Shown here one piece after another: positions 42,377 to 51,297 of a stretch of 64,000 nucleotides of DNA. Below the pieces are notes generated by a model. It ran no database searches and had not been told where the DNA came from. It saw nothing but the letters and a program-made list of their open reading frames with translations. This DNA is from Bacteroidota bacterium (lineage in GTDB: Bacteria; Bacteroidota; Bacteroidia; Flavobacteriales; Weeksellaceae), in contig JAEXBS010000006.1 in NCBI GenBank assembly GCA_023393915.1, positions 1-64,000 of the forward strand, read 5' to 3'. The position numbers were made by a program, and so were the translations under genes. Position 1 is the stretch's first letter, and each line of letters starts with the position of its first letter.

Positions 42377-44101
42377 TTAAGGGGTGGAGAGTTTTGCTTC
42401 TAATTGGGTAACAGGAAGATCCATTCCGCTTCCAGCCTGAAGCTCTTTATTCACTTCAACCGGCAGTCTTCCTGTAATTGGTGATTCGCCCAGTAAGCCG
42501 TCCGCAGAAGCTTTCATAGCATCAGGATGGTTTTCGTAGGCCACCAAAACACTTGAGATTCCTTTTAGATTTAAAGGGCCTAGGCCGTAAGGAGAACCAA
42601 AGAGTACGACTCCAACCTTATGCTTTTGTTTTAATTTTTCAATGATTGCTCTAGAGGAAGAAGAGATCTTAAACGGCTTGTAAGCAGTGGAGTTGTCTTT
42701 ATGAAGTCCGATTAAAACTTTCGCCCCGGAAGGAATCTGACCTAGTGTCTTTGCAGAAACAAGCTTTACTTGGGACTCTTTCCCCAGGATCTCAGTCATC
42801 ACTTTTGAACTTGCTTCTTCTAAAGGGAGGTAATAATAGGTCTCGTTCTTACTTAAAGGAAGAAAGGCGTCCTTATTTTTTAATAGAGTTAAGGAATGCG
42901 CGTAGAGCTTTTGAGAAAGCTCTTGGTGCTCCGAATTATTAAGGTCCCTATCTAAGTTATCTAAAGGGATTTTCTCAAATCGATCGAGTCCTAAGTAGTA
43001 TTTGGTTAGAAGAATTTTCTTTACGCTTTCTTCTAAACGCTCCCGTGGAATTTCTCCCTTTTCAATAGCCTCAGCAATTTGTTTTTTTCCTTCTTTTACG
43101 CCTTGAGAAAAGAGCATGATGTCGTTTCCGGCCTTAAAGGCCTGAAGGTCTAAAGCTCCCGGCTGGTAGCGTTTGGCAACTGCTCCCATGTTTAGAGCGT
43201 CGGTAATAATGAGCCCTTTGTAGCCCATTTTCTTTTTTAATAATCCTTCTACGATCTCACTAGAGACCGAGGCAGGTACTCCTGACTTTTTCTCTAAACT
43301 AGGAACGTAAAGGTGTGCTACCATTACGCCTCCTACGCCGTCTTCTAGCATTTTATAATAAGGTGCCAGTTCAATTTTTTCTAGTCGTTCTATAGAGTGA
43401 GAGACCACAGGAAGATCCAAGTGAGAATCCGTATCCGTATCTCCATGTCCTGGGAAATGTTTAATGGCCGCCAGTACATTATGGTCTTGAAGTCCTTTGG
43501 TATAAGCCCGGGCAGAGTTCACAACGTTTTCTACTGTGGATCCAAAGCTTCTGTTGCCAATAATGGGGTTGTTAGGGTTGGTGTTCACATCCACTACGGG
43601 AGCAAATACCCACTGAATCCCCATACGCCTTGCGTCTTTGGCGATCTGCGAGGACATTTCATAAACCAAAGATTTGTCTTGAATCGCACCTAGGGAAAGG
43701 GCCCAAGGAAGTTTGTACGCTTTTTCAATACGTTGGTAAAGTCCCCATTCGGCGTCCATTCCAATTAGAAGGGGAACTTTGGCTTTGGGTTGCAGTTCAT
43801 TTAATAGTTCAACTTCTCTTTTGGCATCGTCTTGCATTAAAATGAGTCCTCCGATTTTTTCCTTCTCGACGATGGCTTTTACCTTCTGAATTTCAGATTC
43901 TCCTTTATTGGTATAGAGGGCCACAATGAAGAGTTGGCCTAGTTTTTCGTCTTGAGAGAGGTTATTATAAGTGGTCTCTACCCACTCAAGCGCTTTTTCC
44001 TCTTTTTCTTGGGTCCAGCCTTGGGGCTGGTACTGGCCGTAGGCCAGAAAGCTGAGAGAAAAAAGAGCTAGGACTCTAGATATTGAATTGAAAACATGCA
44101 T
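42377..44101 (-). CDS. Glycoside hydrolase family 3, beta-N-acetylhexosaminidase type
   Basis: 574 residues with a signal peptide (SRVLALFSLSFLAYGQ). NagZ-type blocks: GMDAEWGLYQR, KHFPGHGDTDTDSHLDLP (about residue 215, the His-Asp acid/base loop) and GLIITDALNMGAV (nucleophile Asp). The region after about 390 is an additional alpha/beta domain like GH3 C-terminal domains. Export suggests peptidoglycan or chitin-type GlcNAc release in the periplasm or at the surface. The ATG at 44101 is preferred as it precedes the signal peptide. It lies 13 bases upstream of bshA. Confidence 0.88.
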   Translation of the reverse strand: MHVFNSISRVLALFSLSFLAYGQYQPQGWTQEKEEKALEWVETTYNNLSQDEKLGQLFIVALYTNKGESEIQKVKAIVEKEKIGGLILMQDDAKREVELLNELQPKAKVPLLIGMDAEWGLYQRIEKAYKLPWALSLGAIQDKSLVYEMSSQIAKDARRMGIQWVFAPVVDVNTNPNNPIIGNRSFGSTVENVVNSARAYTKGLQDHNVLAAIKHFPGHGDTDTDSHLDLPVVSHSIERLEKIELAPYYKMLEDGVGGVMVAHLYVPSLEKKSGVPASVSSEIVEGLLKKKMGYKGLIITDALNMGAVAKRYQPGALDLQAFKAGNDIMLFSQGVKEGKKQIAEAIEKGEIPRERLEESVKKILLTKYYLGLDRFEKIPLDNLDRDLNNSEHQELSQKLYAHSLTLLKNKDAFLPLSKNETYYYLPLEEASSKVMTEILGKESQVKLVSAKTLGQIPSGAKVLIGLHKDNSTAYKPFKISSSSRAIIEKLKQKHKVGVVLFGSPYGLGPLNLKGISSVLVAYENHPDAMKASADGLLGESPITGRLPVEVNKELQAGSGMDLPVTQLEAKLSTP

Positions 44102-44226
44102 ACGTATCGTATTGGTTGAGAAGCAAAAATACAATTTTCTAAGAGGATTCCCCCTATAGTGCTGAATTTTTGGCATTTGTTTTGAATAGTTAGAACTTGA
44201 AAAGAACCCAAATACCCATAACTATA

Positions 44227-44721
44227 ATGAAACGTTATTTACCTTTATTTTTACTGTCTTTATTCGGACTCTTTGTTATGTCTTGTGACAACACCGATTC
44301 AAGAGACGATGGCCAGGATTATGATACTTATCCCGTGATGACGGATGTAAGCGGAAGCTTCTCGTCTTCGAACGATTATTCCCTTACGCAAGGAATCCAG
44401 ATTGCTCAGAGCGATGTGGTTTTAGTTTACCGTAATACCGCCACTAGTGGATCTGCCGTTTGGCAACTGATTCCTAAGACCGAGTACTTAAGCGATGGCA
44501 GAGAACTAGACTACAACTTCTTATTTGATAGTAGTTTAGTTGAGATCTATACGGAAGCGAATTTTGATCAAAATACGATGTCTAGTGCAGAGAAAGCTCA
44601 GTACTTGAACTCGCAACAGTTTAGAATTGTACTTGTTCCTGCTTCTAAAGCAGCTGAGGTCGATACTTCCAATTACCAAGAGGTAATGAGAGTACTAGGA
44701 CCTAGAGAACTAGCTCCTTAA
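44227..44721 (+). CDS. Hypothetical lipoprotein
   Basis: 164 residues. The lipobox is FVMSC; the mature part starts DNTDSRDDGQDYDTYPV. Beta-rich sequence (SGSFSSSNDYSLTQGIQIAQSD, then VVLVYRNTATSGSAVWQLIP) follows. The end, RIVLVPASKAAEVDTSNYQEVM, is recognisable in several flavobacterial hypothetical lipoproteins. No function can be assigned. The start at ATG 44227 gives a proper lipoprotein signal. Confidence 0.7.
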   Translation: MKRYLPLFLLSLFGLFVMSCDNTDSRDDGQDYDTYPVMTDVSGSFSSSNDYSLTQGIQIAQSDVVLVYRNTATSGSAVWQLIPKTEYLSDGRELDYNFLFDSSLVEIYTEANFDQNTMSSAEKAQYLNSQQFRIVLVPASKAAEVDTSNYQEVMRVLGPRELAP

Positions 44722-44775
44722 GAGAAAAACTAAAATTCTAGGAGCCTATAGATAGCTCCTAGAATTTCAAAAGTA

Positions 44776-44817
44776 AAAGGTCGCTTTCTAGCTAATTAGG
44801 AAAGCGACCTTTTTATT
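44776..44817. terminator. Bidirectional terminator between lipoprotein gene and ribA
   Basis: AAAGGTCGCTTTC and GAAAGCGACCTTT form a 13-bp stem with an 11-base loop and T/A tails. A second hairpin (CTAGGAGC with GCTCCTAG) precedes it at about 44738-44765. Confidence 0.9.
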
Positions 44818-44842
44818 GTGTCCTTGTTTAGAAGGATAATTG

Positions 44843-45457
44843 TTATTCTTTAGTGTTTTCTGCGCCTTTTTCGTCCTTTAGTAAATGTCCGAAATAAGTC
44901 TTTTTTACTTTGAGGTAATCCCGACTCTCATCGGTGGCATCAATTTGTAAAGGGATGCGGGAGTTGAGTTTGATTCCACTTTCTTCAACGTAACGCATCT
45001 TGTCTGGATTGTTGGTTAGTAGGTTGACTTCACTAATCCCAAGGTGTCTTAAAATCTCTATCGCTACTGAAAAATCCCGATCGTCTGCCGGAAGACCTAA
45101 TTGCAAATTGGCCTGAACCGTATCGAGTCCTTTTTCTTGTAGTGCGTAGGCTTTTAGTTTGTTAATAATGCCTATGTTTCTTCCCTCTTGTCTTAGGTAG
45201 ACGATAATGCCTCCGTTCTTACTTACGTAGTCCATAGCATAGTCGAGCTGCTGTCCACACTCACATTTTTTGGAGTGGAAGATTTCTCCGGTCATGCACT
45301 CCGAATGAAACCTTACGTTCACAGGTTTAGAGTAATCGGTGCCTTCTGCGATGAGCGCAATATGGGGCATCCAATCCGTCTCTTCTTCTGAATAGGCTAC
45401 AATGTGAAAATTTCCGTACTCCGTGGGTACCAGCGATTCTGCTTGCTTTTTTATCAT
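44843..45457 (-). CDS. ribA: GTP cyclohydrolase II
   Basis: 204 residues. Zn-binding Cys in ECMTGEIFHSKKCECGQQLDYA; YLRQEGRNIGIINKLKAY and LTNNPDKMRYVEESGI are the catalytic/GTP-binding blocks. It opens GTP in the first step of riboflavin synthesis. The ribB (DHBP synthase) domain is not fused. The start at 45457 (MIKKQAES) is chosen by family resemblance. Initiation at 45496 would overlap the upstream lipoprotein gene by 17 bases and is also possible. Operon-like spacing with the next three genes upstream. Confidence 0.92.
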   Translation of the reverse strand: MIKKQAESLVPTEYGNFHIVAYSEEETDWMPHIALIAEGTDYSKPVNVRFHSECMTGEIFHSKKCECGQQLDYAMDYVSKNGGIIVYLRQEGRNIGIINKLKAYALQEKGLDTVQANLQLGLPADDRDFSVAIEILRHLGISEVNLLTNNPDKMRYVEESGIKLNSRIPLQIDATDESRDYLKVKKTYFGHLLKDEKGAENTKE

Positions 45458-45479
45458 GAGAAAGGGGGAAAGAAGTAGT

Positions 45480-45944
45480 TTACTGCTTTCGGTCATTTTT
45501 ACTCAGTTCTTCTAACTGAGAGATGTTACTTTTTATTCGAACCAGATAACGATTAATCACCTCATTGTCCGAAGGATTAAGAAAACGTCTTAATTTTTGA
45601 ATTTTTTTGTAGGACTTTTCTACTTCTGCGAGCGCGCGGTTTTGACCCACTAAATTGTAAGAGCCCACAGCGTACACGTATTCTTTTACATGAAACTTTA
45701 GATTGTTAACCTCTTGGTTGAGCGCCGAATTATTAAACTGGGGAATGGTGGACATTTGACTCGAAAGTTCCGAGGCATAGAATATCTTACCACTTTTCTC
45801 CTGGAAATTTTGCGCAGGGTTTTTCACTTCGGGGCTAGAGCCCGCCGAGTTGACGCTGTTTTGCAAAGGAGAAAGCGCAGTGTTTTCCGAAGAGCAAGAC
45901 AGTAGAGAAAATAAAAGTAGAGTTAGTACAACAAAAAATTTCAT
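45480..45944 (-). CDS. Hypothetical lipoprotein
   Basis: 154 residues. The lipobox is LLSC; Ser/Asn-rich start (SSENTALSPLQNSVNSAGSS), then helical segments (LNQEVNNLKFHVKEYVYAVG; YKKIQKLRRFLNPS). The start overlaps the DUF4254 stop by one base, so translation is coupled. Function unknown. Confidence 0.65.
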   Translation of the reverse strand: MKFFVVLTLLLFSLLSCSSENTALSPLQNSVNSAGSSPEVKNPAQNFQEKSGKIFYASELSSQMSTIPQFNNSALNQEVNNLKFHVKEYVYAVGSYNLVGQNRALAEVEKSYKKIQKLRRFLNPSDNEVINRYLVRIKSNISQLEELSKNDRKQ

Positions 45945-46555
45945 TATGGCGCATCCTTTCTATAGAGGACCGGGTTAAGACTCTCATCGTTGTACATCTT
46001 CATTTGTTTGTACAACTTCATCTTAACTTTTCCGTTCTTTATATCAGCCAGTAGCTGATCAATGGCGCTTGTTAAATCGGTTTTCTGTTCTAATAGAACG
46101 TCTAATTTTGCCTGACATTTCTCCCTATGCTCTTTTGAGGCAGATTCCCTTTGGGCCTCCTCATTCATATGGTAGATTTTTAGGCAAAGAATAGAGAGTC
46201 GATCTACGGCCCATGCAGGCGTTTCTGTATTGATTCGAGAATCTTCTCTTTTTTCTACTTCCGAGTACTCGCGAAAGAACCATTGGTCAATGTACTCCAC
46301 CAAATCGGTTCGCTCTTGATTCGATTTATCGATTCTTCGTTTCAGCGCTAAAGCTTCACTAGGATCAATGGCTTCGTCTCGGATGATATCTTCTAAATGC
46401 CACTGAACGGTATCAATCCAGTTTTTTGCATACAAAAGTTGTTCCAAACTAGCGTTCGGGTAGGGGTTCTCAATTGGGGTATCCACGTGATCTTTCACGT
46501 GGTAATCACCAACGGAGCGAGAAAAAACCTCCCAAGCTTTTTCTGTAAAAGTCAT
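45944..46555 (-). CDS. DUF4254 domain protein
   Basis: 203 residues, helical and polar, no signal. Motifs ENPYPNASLEQLLYAKNWID, VQWHLEDIIRD and ALKRRIDKSNQERTDLVEYID match the DUF4254 family, which in Bacteroidota is found near lipopolysaccharide or envelope genes. Function unknown. It follows tatA with 13 bases between. Confidence 0.85.
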   Translation of the reverse strand: MTFTEKAWEVFSRSVGDYHVKDHVDTPIENPYPNASLEQLLYAKNWIDTVQWHLEDIIRDEAIDPSEALALKRRIDKSNQERTDLVEYIDQWFFREYSEVEKREDSRINTETPAWAVDRLSILCLKIYHMNEEAQRESASKEHREKCQAKLDVLLEQKTDLTSAIDQLLADIKNGKVKMKLYKQMKMYNDESLNPVLYRKDAP

Positions 46556-46568
46556 AAGGAGTTCTTTT

Positions 46569-46745
46569 TTAATTTGGGTTTTGCTCGCCCGTTTTGTCCT
46601 GTGGTTTTTTGTCGTCGTCTTTTACCGCGTCCTTGAATTCTTTAATTCCAGAACCCACACCTTTCATAAGTTCAGGGATTTTTCTTGCACCGAAAAGAAC
46701 CACGATGATAAGGGCAATGATAAGTATTTCTTTAAAACCGATCAT
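46569..46745 (-). CDS. tatA: Sec-independent translocase subunit TatA
   Basis: 58 residues, stop at 46569. The N-terminal membrane helix (KEILIIALIIVVLF) is followed by the conserved GARKIPELMKGVGSGIKEF amphipathic helix and a charged tail. The FG-x-x-K-I-PEL pattern is the TatA/E signature. It forms the twin-arginine export pore with TatC, which is not in the window. It sits between envC and the DUF4254 gene on the same strand. Confidence 0.92.
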   Translation of the reverse strand: MIGFKEILIIALIIVVLFGARKIPELMKGVGSGIKEFKDAVKDDDKKPQDKTGEQNPN

Positions 46746-46795
46746 AGGGATAGTTTTTGAGTTAAAAATTGACTACAAAGGTAGCTTTTTTTTGT

Positions 46796-48379
46796 TTATC
46801 TAAGCCAGCCTAAAGGATCCACCGGAGTGGTTCCGCTCCAGATTTGAAAGTCCAGTGTATGGGTGCCATCGAAATCGGCTCCCACCACTCCAATAGGGGT
46901 TCCAGCTGGAATGTTCTGGTTGGCTGAAACGCTCACCGACTCTAGGTTCGAGTAGATCGTAAAGTAACTTCCGTGTCTCACCACGACGGTTTTTGAACCT
47001 CCGTCCACAAAAATTCTTGAAACTGTTCCCGGATAAATGCATCGCGCTACGGTTCCTTTGGAAACGGCGATTTTAATTCCGTTGTTTTCTTCAATGATAT
47101 GTTTGAATACCGGGTGGGGCTGACGTCCAAAACGGTGGGTTATAGTTCCGTTTACAGGTCGGGCTAATTTGCCTCGGTTTTGAGCAAAGTTAGCAGCAGA
47201 GGCGTTTCCTACACCAAAGGCGGTAAGGGTTTTTTCCTCCGCAGTCTTTTTCTCTTCTTCGTTGGCTTTGCTGAGTTTTGCTTCTGTTTCACTAGCGGCA
47301 GCGTATTTATCTGCAGCTGCTTTTGCTTTCGCAGCGGCATCGGCCGCTTCTCTTGCTGCAGCAATTCTACGGGCTTCCGCTTTTTCTGCTTCATCTGCTT
47401 TTCTCGAATCCTCCGCTTTTTTAGCTTCAGCGGCTTCAGCAATACGTGTTTTTTCCGCTTCTTCCTTGGCTTTTTTATCGGCTAGATCTTGAAGACGTTT
47501 GGCTTCTTCCGCTGCTTTTTTCTTAGCCGCTTCTGCAGCAGCAATTCTAGCTCGGTTTTCTGCTTCAATTCGTGCTTTTTCTCTTTCTGCAATGATTCGT
47601 GCCTGTCTTTCTTTCTCTTCTCTTGCTTTTCTTTCGGCCTCTTCTTTGATTTTAGCCAATCGAATCTCTTCGGCGATAATGTTTCTTAGTTTCGCTTCTA
47701 AGGCTCTGGACTCGCCTTGTTTTTGTTTGAGCTCCTGAGTCAGCTGTGCTTCGTTTTGCTTGAATTGACCTAGGATGATTTCTTTTTGTTTTCTTTCCGC
47801 TTCAATGGTTCCGAGCTCTTTTCTTTGAGAAGCTAAAAGCGTTTCCTTGTCTTGCATGGATTTTTGCCTAGAAGCGATGTTTTGCTCGATTTTATCAGCT
47901 ACGCCCATAATCTCGGCAGCTTTCTTATTCTGATAGTCGCTATAGCTCTTTAAGTATTGAACTCTTCTAATGGCTTCTCCTAGGTTTCTAGAAGAAAGAA
48001 TGAAGGTTACTTTGTTCTGAACTCCTTTGTTTTTGTACGCTTTTACAAGTACATCCGCATAGTTCTTTCTTAGTTGAGCAAGTTCTCTTCTTTGTCGATT
48101 AATCTCTAATTGCTTAAGGTAAATATCGTCTTCAATAAGTCTTTTTTCCTTTTGCGTGTTCTTATAGACTTTTTCTCTGAGCTGGATCTTTTTGTTCACT
48201 TCCTCTAGGTAGGCCACCGAGAGTTTTGCCTCGCCTCTGGTTTTCGCTAAGTTCTGATTGATTTTAGCAATCTCTTTTTTGAGCGCGTTGTTTTGCTGTT
48301 GAAGCTGAGATTTGCTTTGAGCAAACCCCAAGTGAAATGAAAAAAGCGCAGCGGCCAGTAGAAGTCTTCTTAGAATCAT
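46796..48379 (-). CDS. EnvC-like murein hydrolase activator with degenerate LytM domain
   Basis: 527 residues. The signal ends at GFAQ. A long coiled coil spans about 20-250. An Ala/Lys/Glu-rich helix spans about 240-390 (for example KKKAAEEAKRLQDLADKKAK). A C-terminal M23/LytM-like fold (about 400-527) follows. The zinc ligands are lost: ENNGIKI replaces HxGxD, IYSNL replaces YxHL, and HTLDFQIW replaces HLHF. As in EnvC/NlpD, it would activate an amidase at the division site rather than cut peptidoglycan. Its start overlaps the DUF4292 stop (ATGA). Confidence 0.88.
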   Translation of the reverse strand: MILRRLLLAAALFSFHLGFAQSKSQLQQQNNALKKEIAKINQNLAKTRGEAKLSVAYLEEVNKKIQLREKVYKNTQKEKRLIEDDIYLKQLEINRQRRELAQLRKNYADVLVKAYKNKGVQNKVTFILSSRNLGEAIRRVQYLKSYSDYQNKKAAEIMGVADKIEQNIASRQKSMQDKETLLASQRKELGTIEAERKQKEIILGQFKQNEAQLTQELKQKQGESRALEAKLRNIIAEEIRLAKIKEEAERKAREEKERQARIIAEREKARIEAENRARIAAAEAAKKKAAEEAKRLQDLADKKAKEEAEKTRIAEAAEAKKAEDSRKADEAEKAEARRIAAAREAADAAAKAKAAADKYAAASETEAKLSKANEEEKKTAEEKTLTAFGVGNASAANFAQNRGKLARPVNGTITHRFGRQPHPVFKHIIEENNGIKIAVSKGTVARCIYPGTVSRIFVDGGSKTVVVRHGSYFTIYSNLESVSVSANQNIPAGTPIGVVGADFDGTHTLDFQIWSGTTPVDPLGWLR

Positions 48380-49167
48380 TTAATCGTCACTTTTGTATAG
48401 CCCGAAGGGACGCTGTAAGGAGTCGACATTTCGGAGCGTTCAAATTTCGTATTTTCCACTAAAACGGTTCCCGGTTTATCGCCTTTTAGTACTAGTTTAA
48501 CATTTTTCGCTAGCCTTTCGCTTCCGACTAGTTCAAAATCGGAATAATAGACCTCTAGGACCCTAGTGGAATTAACTTCTTGCAATAATACTTTTTTTAA
48601 ATCAAAATTGGAAGCGTATTCTAAAATTATTTGATACTCAGTACGCTTAGAGCCTTGCTCAAAGACTTGGTTCTTAGTAGAGCGCAGGGTGAAGGAAGAA
48701 GGTGAAACGGAAAGCTCAAACTCACTGGGATTAATGGGAATGAAAGTTTTTCCAATCAAAAGCTTCTGTAGGGAAGTTAGGTCAATGAAATTTACTCCTA
48801 GAAGTGAATTCACGTAATTAAAGGAAGTGTCGATATAGGTTTTATTCCATTTTTCGTAGCCTTGGATTCTTTCTGGGGTGGCCAAAGCTCTTCCCACATT
48901 AAAGAAAAGTGCAGAAAGGTTCATCCAAACTTTCTGATCCTTTTCTAAATAGATCGTGGCATCAATAGGAGGAATGAACTTCCCTAGGTCCGGAGTAATT
49001 TTACTCGCTATTTTTAGCTCCGAGAACTCAGGGCTTTTTGTAATATGGCTATAAAATTCTTTTTCTTCTACACTAGAATTAATGTCTTTTGGAGTATTGG
49101 CAGGTTTTTGTACTGCGCAGGAAAAGAGAAGAAAAGAGAAAAGTAGAAGTAAGTATTTTGATTTCAT
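48376..49167 (-). CDS. DUF4292 lipoprotein
   Basis: 263 residues. The lipobox is LFSC (mature CAVQKPANTPK). The body is beta-rich and lipoprotein-carrier-like (IDATIYLEKDQKVWMNLSALF; SVSPSSFTLRST; RVLEVYYSDFELVG), resembling LolA/LppX-like half-barrels. DUF4292 genes typically precede envC in Flavobacteriia, as here with a four-base overlap. A role in envelope lipid or lipoprotein handling is possible. Start at 49167 gives the proper signal. Confidence 0.85.
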   Translation of the reverse strand: MKSKYLLLLFSFLLFSCAVQKPANTPKDINSSVEEKEFYSHITKSPEFSELKIASKITPDLGKFIPPIDATIYLEKDQKVWMNLSALFFNVGRALATPERIQGYEKWNKTYIDTSFNYVNSLLGVNFIDLTSLQKLLIGKTFIPINPSEFELSVSPSSFTLRSTKNQVFEQGSKRTEYQIILEYASNFDLKKVLLQEVNSTRVLEVYYSDFELVGSERLAKNVKLVLKGDKPGTVLVENTKFERSEMSTPYSVPSGYTKVTIK

Positions 49168-49218
49168 TTTGGCGGGTTTTATAGTTGAAAAGTGAAATTG
49201 CAATATTAAGGCCAAAGG

Positions 49219-49266
49219 TAAGCACTTAGAGCTTATCTGTTCTCTAGAACCTAGGTGCTTTTTTTT
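49219..49266 (+). terminator. Plus-strand terminator-like hairpin without an upstream plus-strand gene
   Basis: AAGCACTTAG pairs with CTAGGTGCTT around a 22-base loop, followed by six T residues on the plus strand. The nearest genes to the left run the other way. Confidence 0.45.
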
Positions 49267-49444
49267 CTCTCTCTTCTTTCCCTAATAGTTCTTTTTTACT
49301 GCGTAAAGAATGGGGCCAGATCGATAAGTAATGTCCGCCAATGAGGTTACTAAATTGAAGTTAAAATTACTGAATATAGTGATATTTAATTGAAATTAAC
49401 ACTGGATTTCTATCAAAAGGTTTGAATGTTTGAATTTAAAATTA

Positions 49445-49452
49445 TAAATTTG
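49445..49452 (+). promoter_or_regulatory. -7 promoter element of the outer-membrane protein gene
   Basis: TAAATTTG with a TTTG about 20 bases upstream; 24 bases before the ATG at 49477. Confidence 0.6.
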
Positions 49453-49476
49453 TCAAAATAATAAAAAATTATCATC

Positions 49477-50052
49477 ATGAAAAAACTTCTATTTTCTTTG
49501 TTCGTACTGTCCTTTATAGGCATGAGCGCACAAAGCTTCGGCTTAAAAGCTGGATTTAATTTTGCAAACATTTCTGATGTCTACTCGGACGAATCTACTT
49601 CTTCAAAGATGGGATTCCATGCGGGGATCTTTTCAAACATTCCGGTTGCAGAGCGTTTTATGGTTCAACCTGAGCTTCTTTACAACCAGAAAGGGATGGA
49701 GTACGACGATCGTGCGATCAAGCTCGATTATATTTCTCTCCCTGTAATGTTTCAATACGATGTAGCTCAAGGATTTTATTTAGAAGCAGGTCCTGAATTC
49801 AGCTACTTAGTGTCTGCTGTTGATAAAAATAGGACGGGAAGCGATTCATCTACGGAAGTTGATATTAAAGAAGATCTAAATAGTTTCGATGTGGGCGTGG
49901 GCGTAGGTCTAGGTGTTGATTTTGCCTATTCTTATACTCTTTTTGCGCGTTATGTATTTGGAGTGAGTAGTATAATTAATTACGACGGAGCCTCTAGCGA
50001 CGCGAAAAATTCAGTTTTTCAGTTAGGTTTCGCCTATACTTTTGGTAGGTAA
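49477..50052 (+). CDS. Outer-membrane beta-barrel protein (porin family)
   Basis: 191 residues. The signal peptide ends around SAQS. Short amphipathic strands follow: FGLKAGFNFANIS, GFHAGIFSNIPVAERFMVQPELLY, LEAGPEFSYL, FDVGVGVGLGVDFAY, and an aromatic terminal strand FQLGFAYTFGR. It fits the eight-stranded PorT/outer-membrane beta-barrel family common in Bacteroidota. No binding partner is evident. Confidence 0.88.
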   Translation: MKKLLFSLFVLSFIGMSAQSFGLKAGFNFANISDVYSDESTSSKMGFHAGIFSNIPVAERFMVQPELLYNQKGMEYDDRAIKLDYISLPVMFQYDVAQGFYLEAGPEFSYLVSAVDKNRTGSDSSTEVDIKEDLNSFDVGVGVGLGVDFAYSYTLFARYVFGVSSIINYDGASSDAKNSVFQLGFAYTFGR

Positions 50053-50162
50053 TAATTTTTCTCCTCTGTCTTAGTTTCTGCCTGGAGGCTGAGGCCATTG
50101 ATTTACCTAAAAAGAGTAAACGGCCTTTTTATAGAAAAGGAAAGATCACATAACCATGAATA

Positions 50163-50198
50163 AAAAGGGCGGAAGTTTAAGAAAACTTCCGCCTTTTA
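50163..50198. terminator. Bidirectional terminator
   Basis: AAAAGGGCGGAAGTTT and AAACTTCCGCCTTTT form a long stem shared by the converging outer-membrane protein and nucleotidyltransferase genes. Confidence 0.9.
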
Positions 50199-50222
50199 AT
50201 TTGTCTATACCCAAGTCCTTTT

Positions 50223-51239
50223 TTATTTCGATAGAAAGTCCAGTACAGAGAAGTCCCCTAAGGAAATTTCTCTCGAGACTCCATAATAATGAGCGGAATT
50301 TCCGATCATCGAATTGCTTAGGTTTCCGTGATTGATGGTCGTATTTTCTTGGATCAGCGAGTTGTCAATATTGGAATTGGCCACTGTAGTTCCGTTACCA
50401 AGAGATACGTTTGGACCTATTTTAGAGTTCGTGATTTTTACGTTCTCCCCAATAAAACAAGGCGGGATGATGAGGCTATTCTCAATCGTAGCGGACTCTG
50501 GATACTTAGCGAAAGATTCGATTTCGTAACCTAAGATCTTTCCGTTGGTGTCTACTGTAGCGTTTTTGTTTCCACAGTCCATCCAGTCGTCCACTTTACC
50601 TAGAGAGAACTTAGCTCCTTTGCTTCTAAGGTTCTCTAGAGCCGTAGTAAGCTGGTATTCTCCTCCTTGGCGGATGTCGTTGTCCATAATATAGTTAATC
50701 TCTGCCATGAGCTTCTCAGCAGACTTGAAATAGTAGATTCCAATAATGGCCAGATCCGACACAAATTCTTTTGGCTTTTCAACAAAATCGGTAATGAAAC
50801 CGTACTCGTCTAATTTCACCACACCAAAAGCAGAAGGGTCTTCTACCTTCTTTACCCAGATTACCCCATCGGAGTTTTTATCCAAATGGAAGTCTGCTCT
50901 AAAAAGCGTGTCGGCAAAAGCAACAACAACGTCACCCTGCATGGAATCTTCCGCACATTTAATGGCGTGAGCGGTTCCTAGCGGTTGGTCTTGTGTATAA
51001 ATGGTTCCTTTGGCACCTAGTTTTTCGGCCACTTGGATCAAATGGTCTTCTACCTCTTTTCCAAAATCTCCAATAATAAAGGCGATTTCTTCTATGGGTT
51101 CCCCAGCTACTTTAGCAATGTCTTCAACCAACCGCTGAACGATGGGCTTGCCTGCGATCGGAATTAAAGGTTTTGGCACCGTTAAAGTGTGAGGTCTAAG
51201 ACGTGAGCCGCGACCGGCCATTGGGACTATGATTTTCAT
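50223..51239 (-). CDS. Sugar-phosphate nucleotidyltransferase with left-handed beta-helix
   Basis: 338 residues. N-terminal NTP-transferase domain: VPMAGRGSRLRPHTLTVPKP (signature), DQPLGTAHAI, FVEKPKEF, GEYQLTTAL and DWMDCGNKNA. The C-terminus has hexapeptide repeats (IENSLIIPPCFIGENVKITN onward). It resembles RmlA/GlmU-like enzymes that make nucleotide-activated sugars for surface polysaccharide. Exact substrate is uncertain. It is downstream of dut and a flippase-type gene on the same strand, suggesting one envelope-linked run. Confidence 0.85.
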   Translation of the reverse strand: MKIIVPMAGRGSRLRPHTLTVPKPLIPIAGKPIVQRLVEDIAKVAGEPIEEIAFIIGDFGKEVEDHLIQVAEKLGAKGTIYTQDQPLGTAHAIKCAEDSMQGDVVVAFADTLFRADFHLDKNSDGVIWVKKVEDPSAFGVVKLDEYGFITDFVEKPKEFVSDLAIIGIYYFKSAEKLMAEINYIMDNDIRQGGEYQLTTALENLRSKGAKFSLGKVDDWMDCGNKNATVDTNGKILGYEIESFAKYPESATIENSLIIPPCFIGENVKITNSKIGPNVSLGNGTTVANSNIDNSLIQENTTINHGNLSNSMIGNSAHYYGVSREISLGDFSVLDFLSK

Positions 51240-51297
51240 TTATAAATAGTTTTTTCTTGTGTTTAACTATATGGAATAAAATAAATTGAAATAGATT

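Noticed and set aside
47180..47738. Several plus-strand Phe/Cys/Ser- or Ala-rich frames
   Set aside because: They mirror the Ala/Lys/Glu repeats of the EnvC-like gene on the other strand, a known composition artefact.
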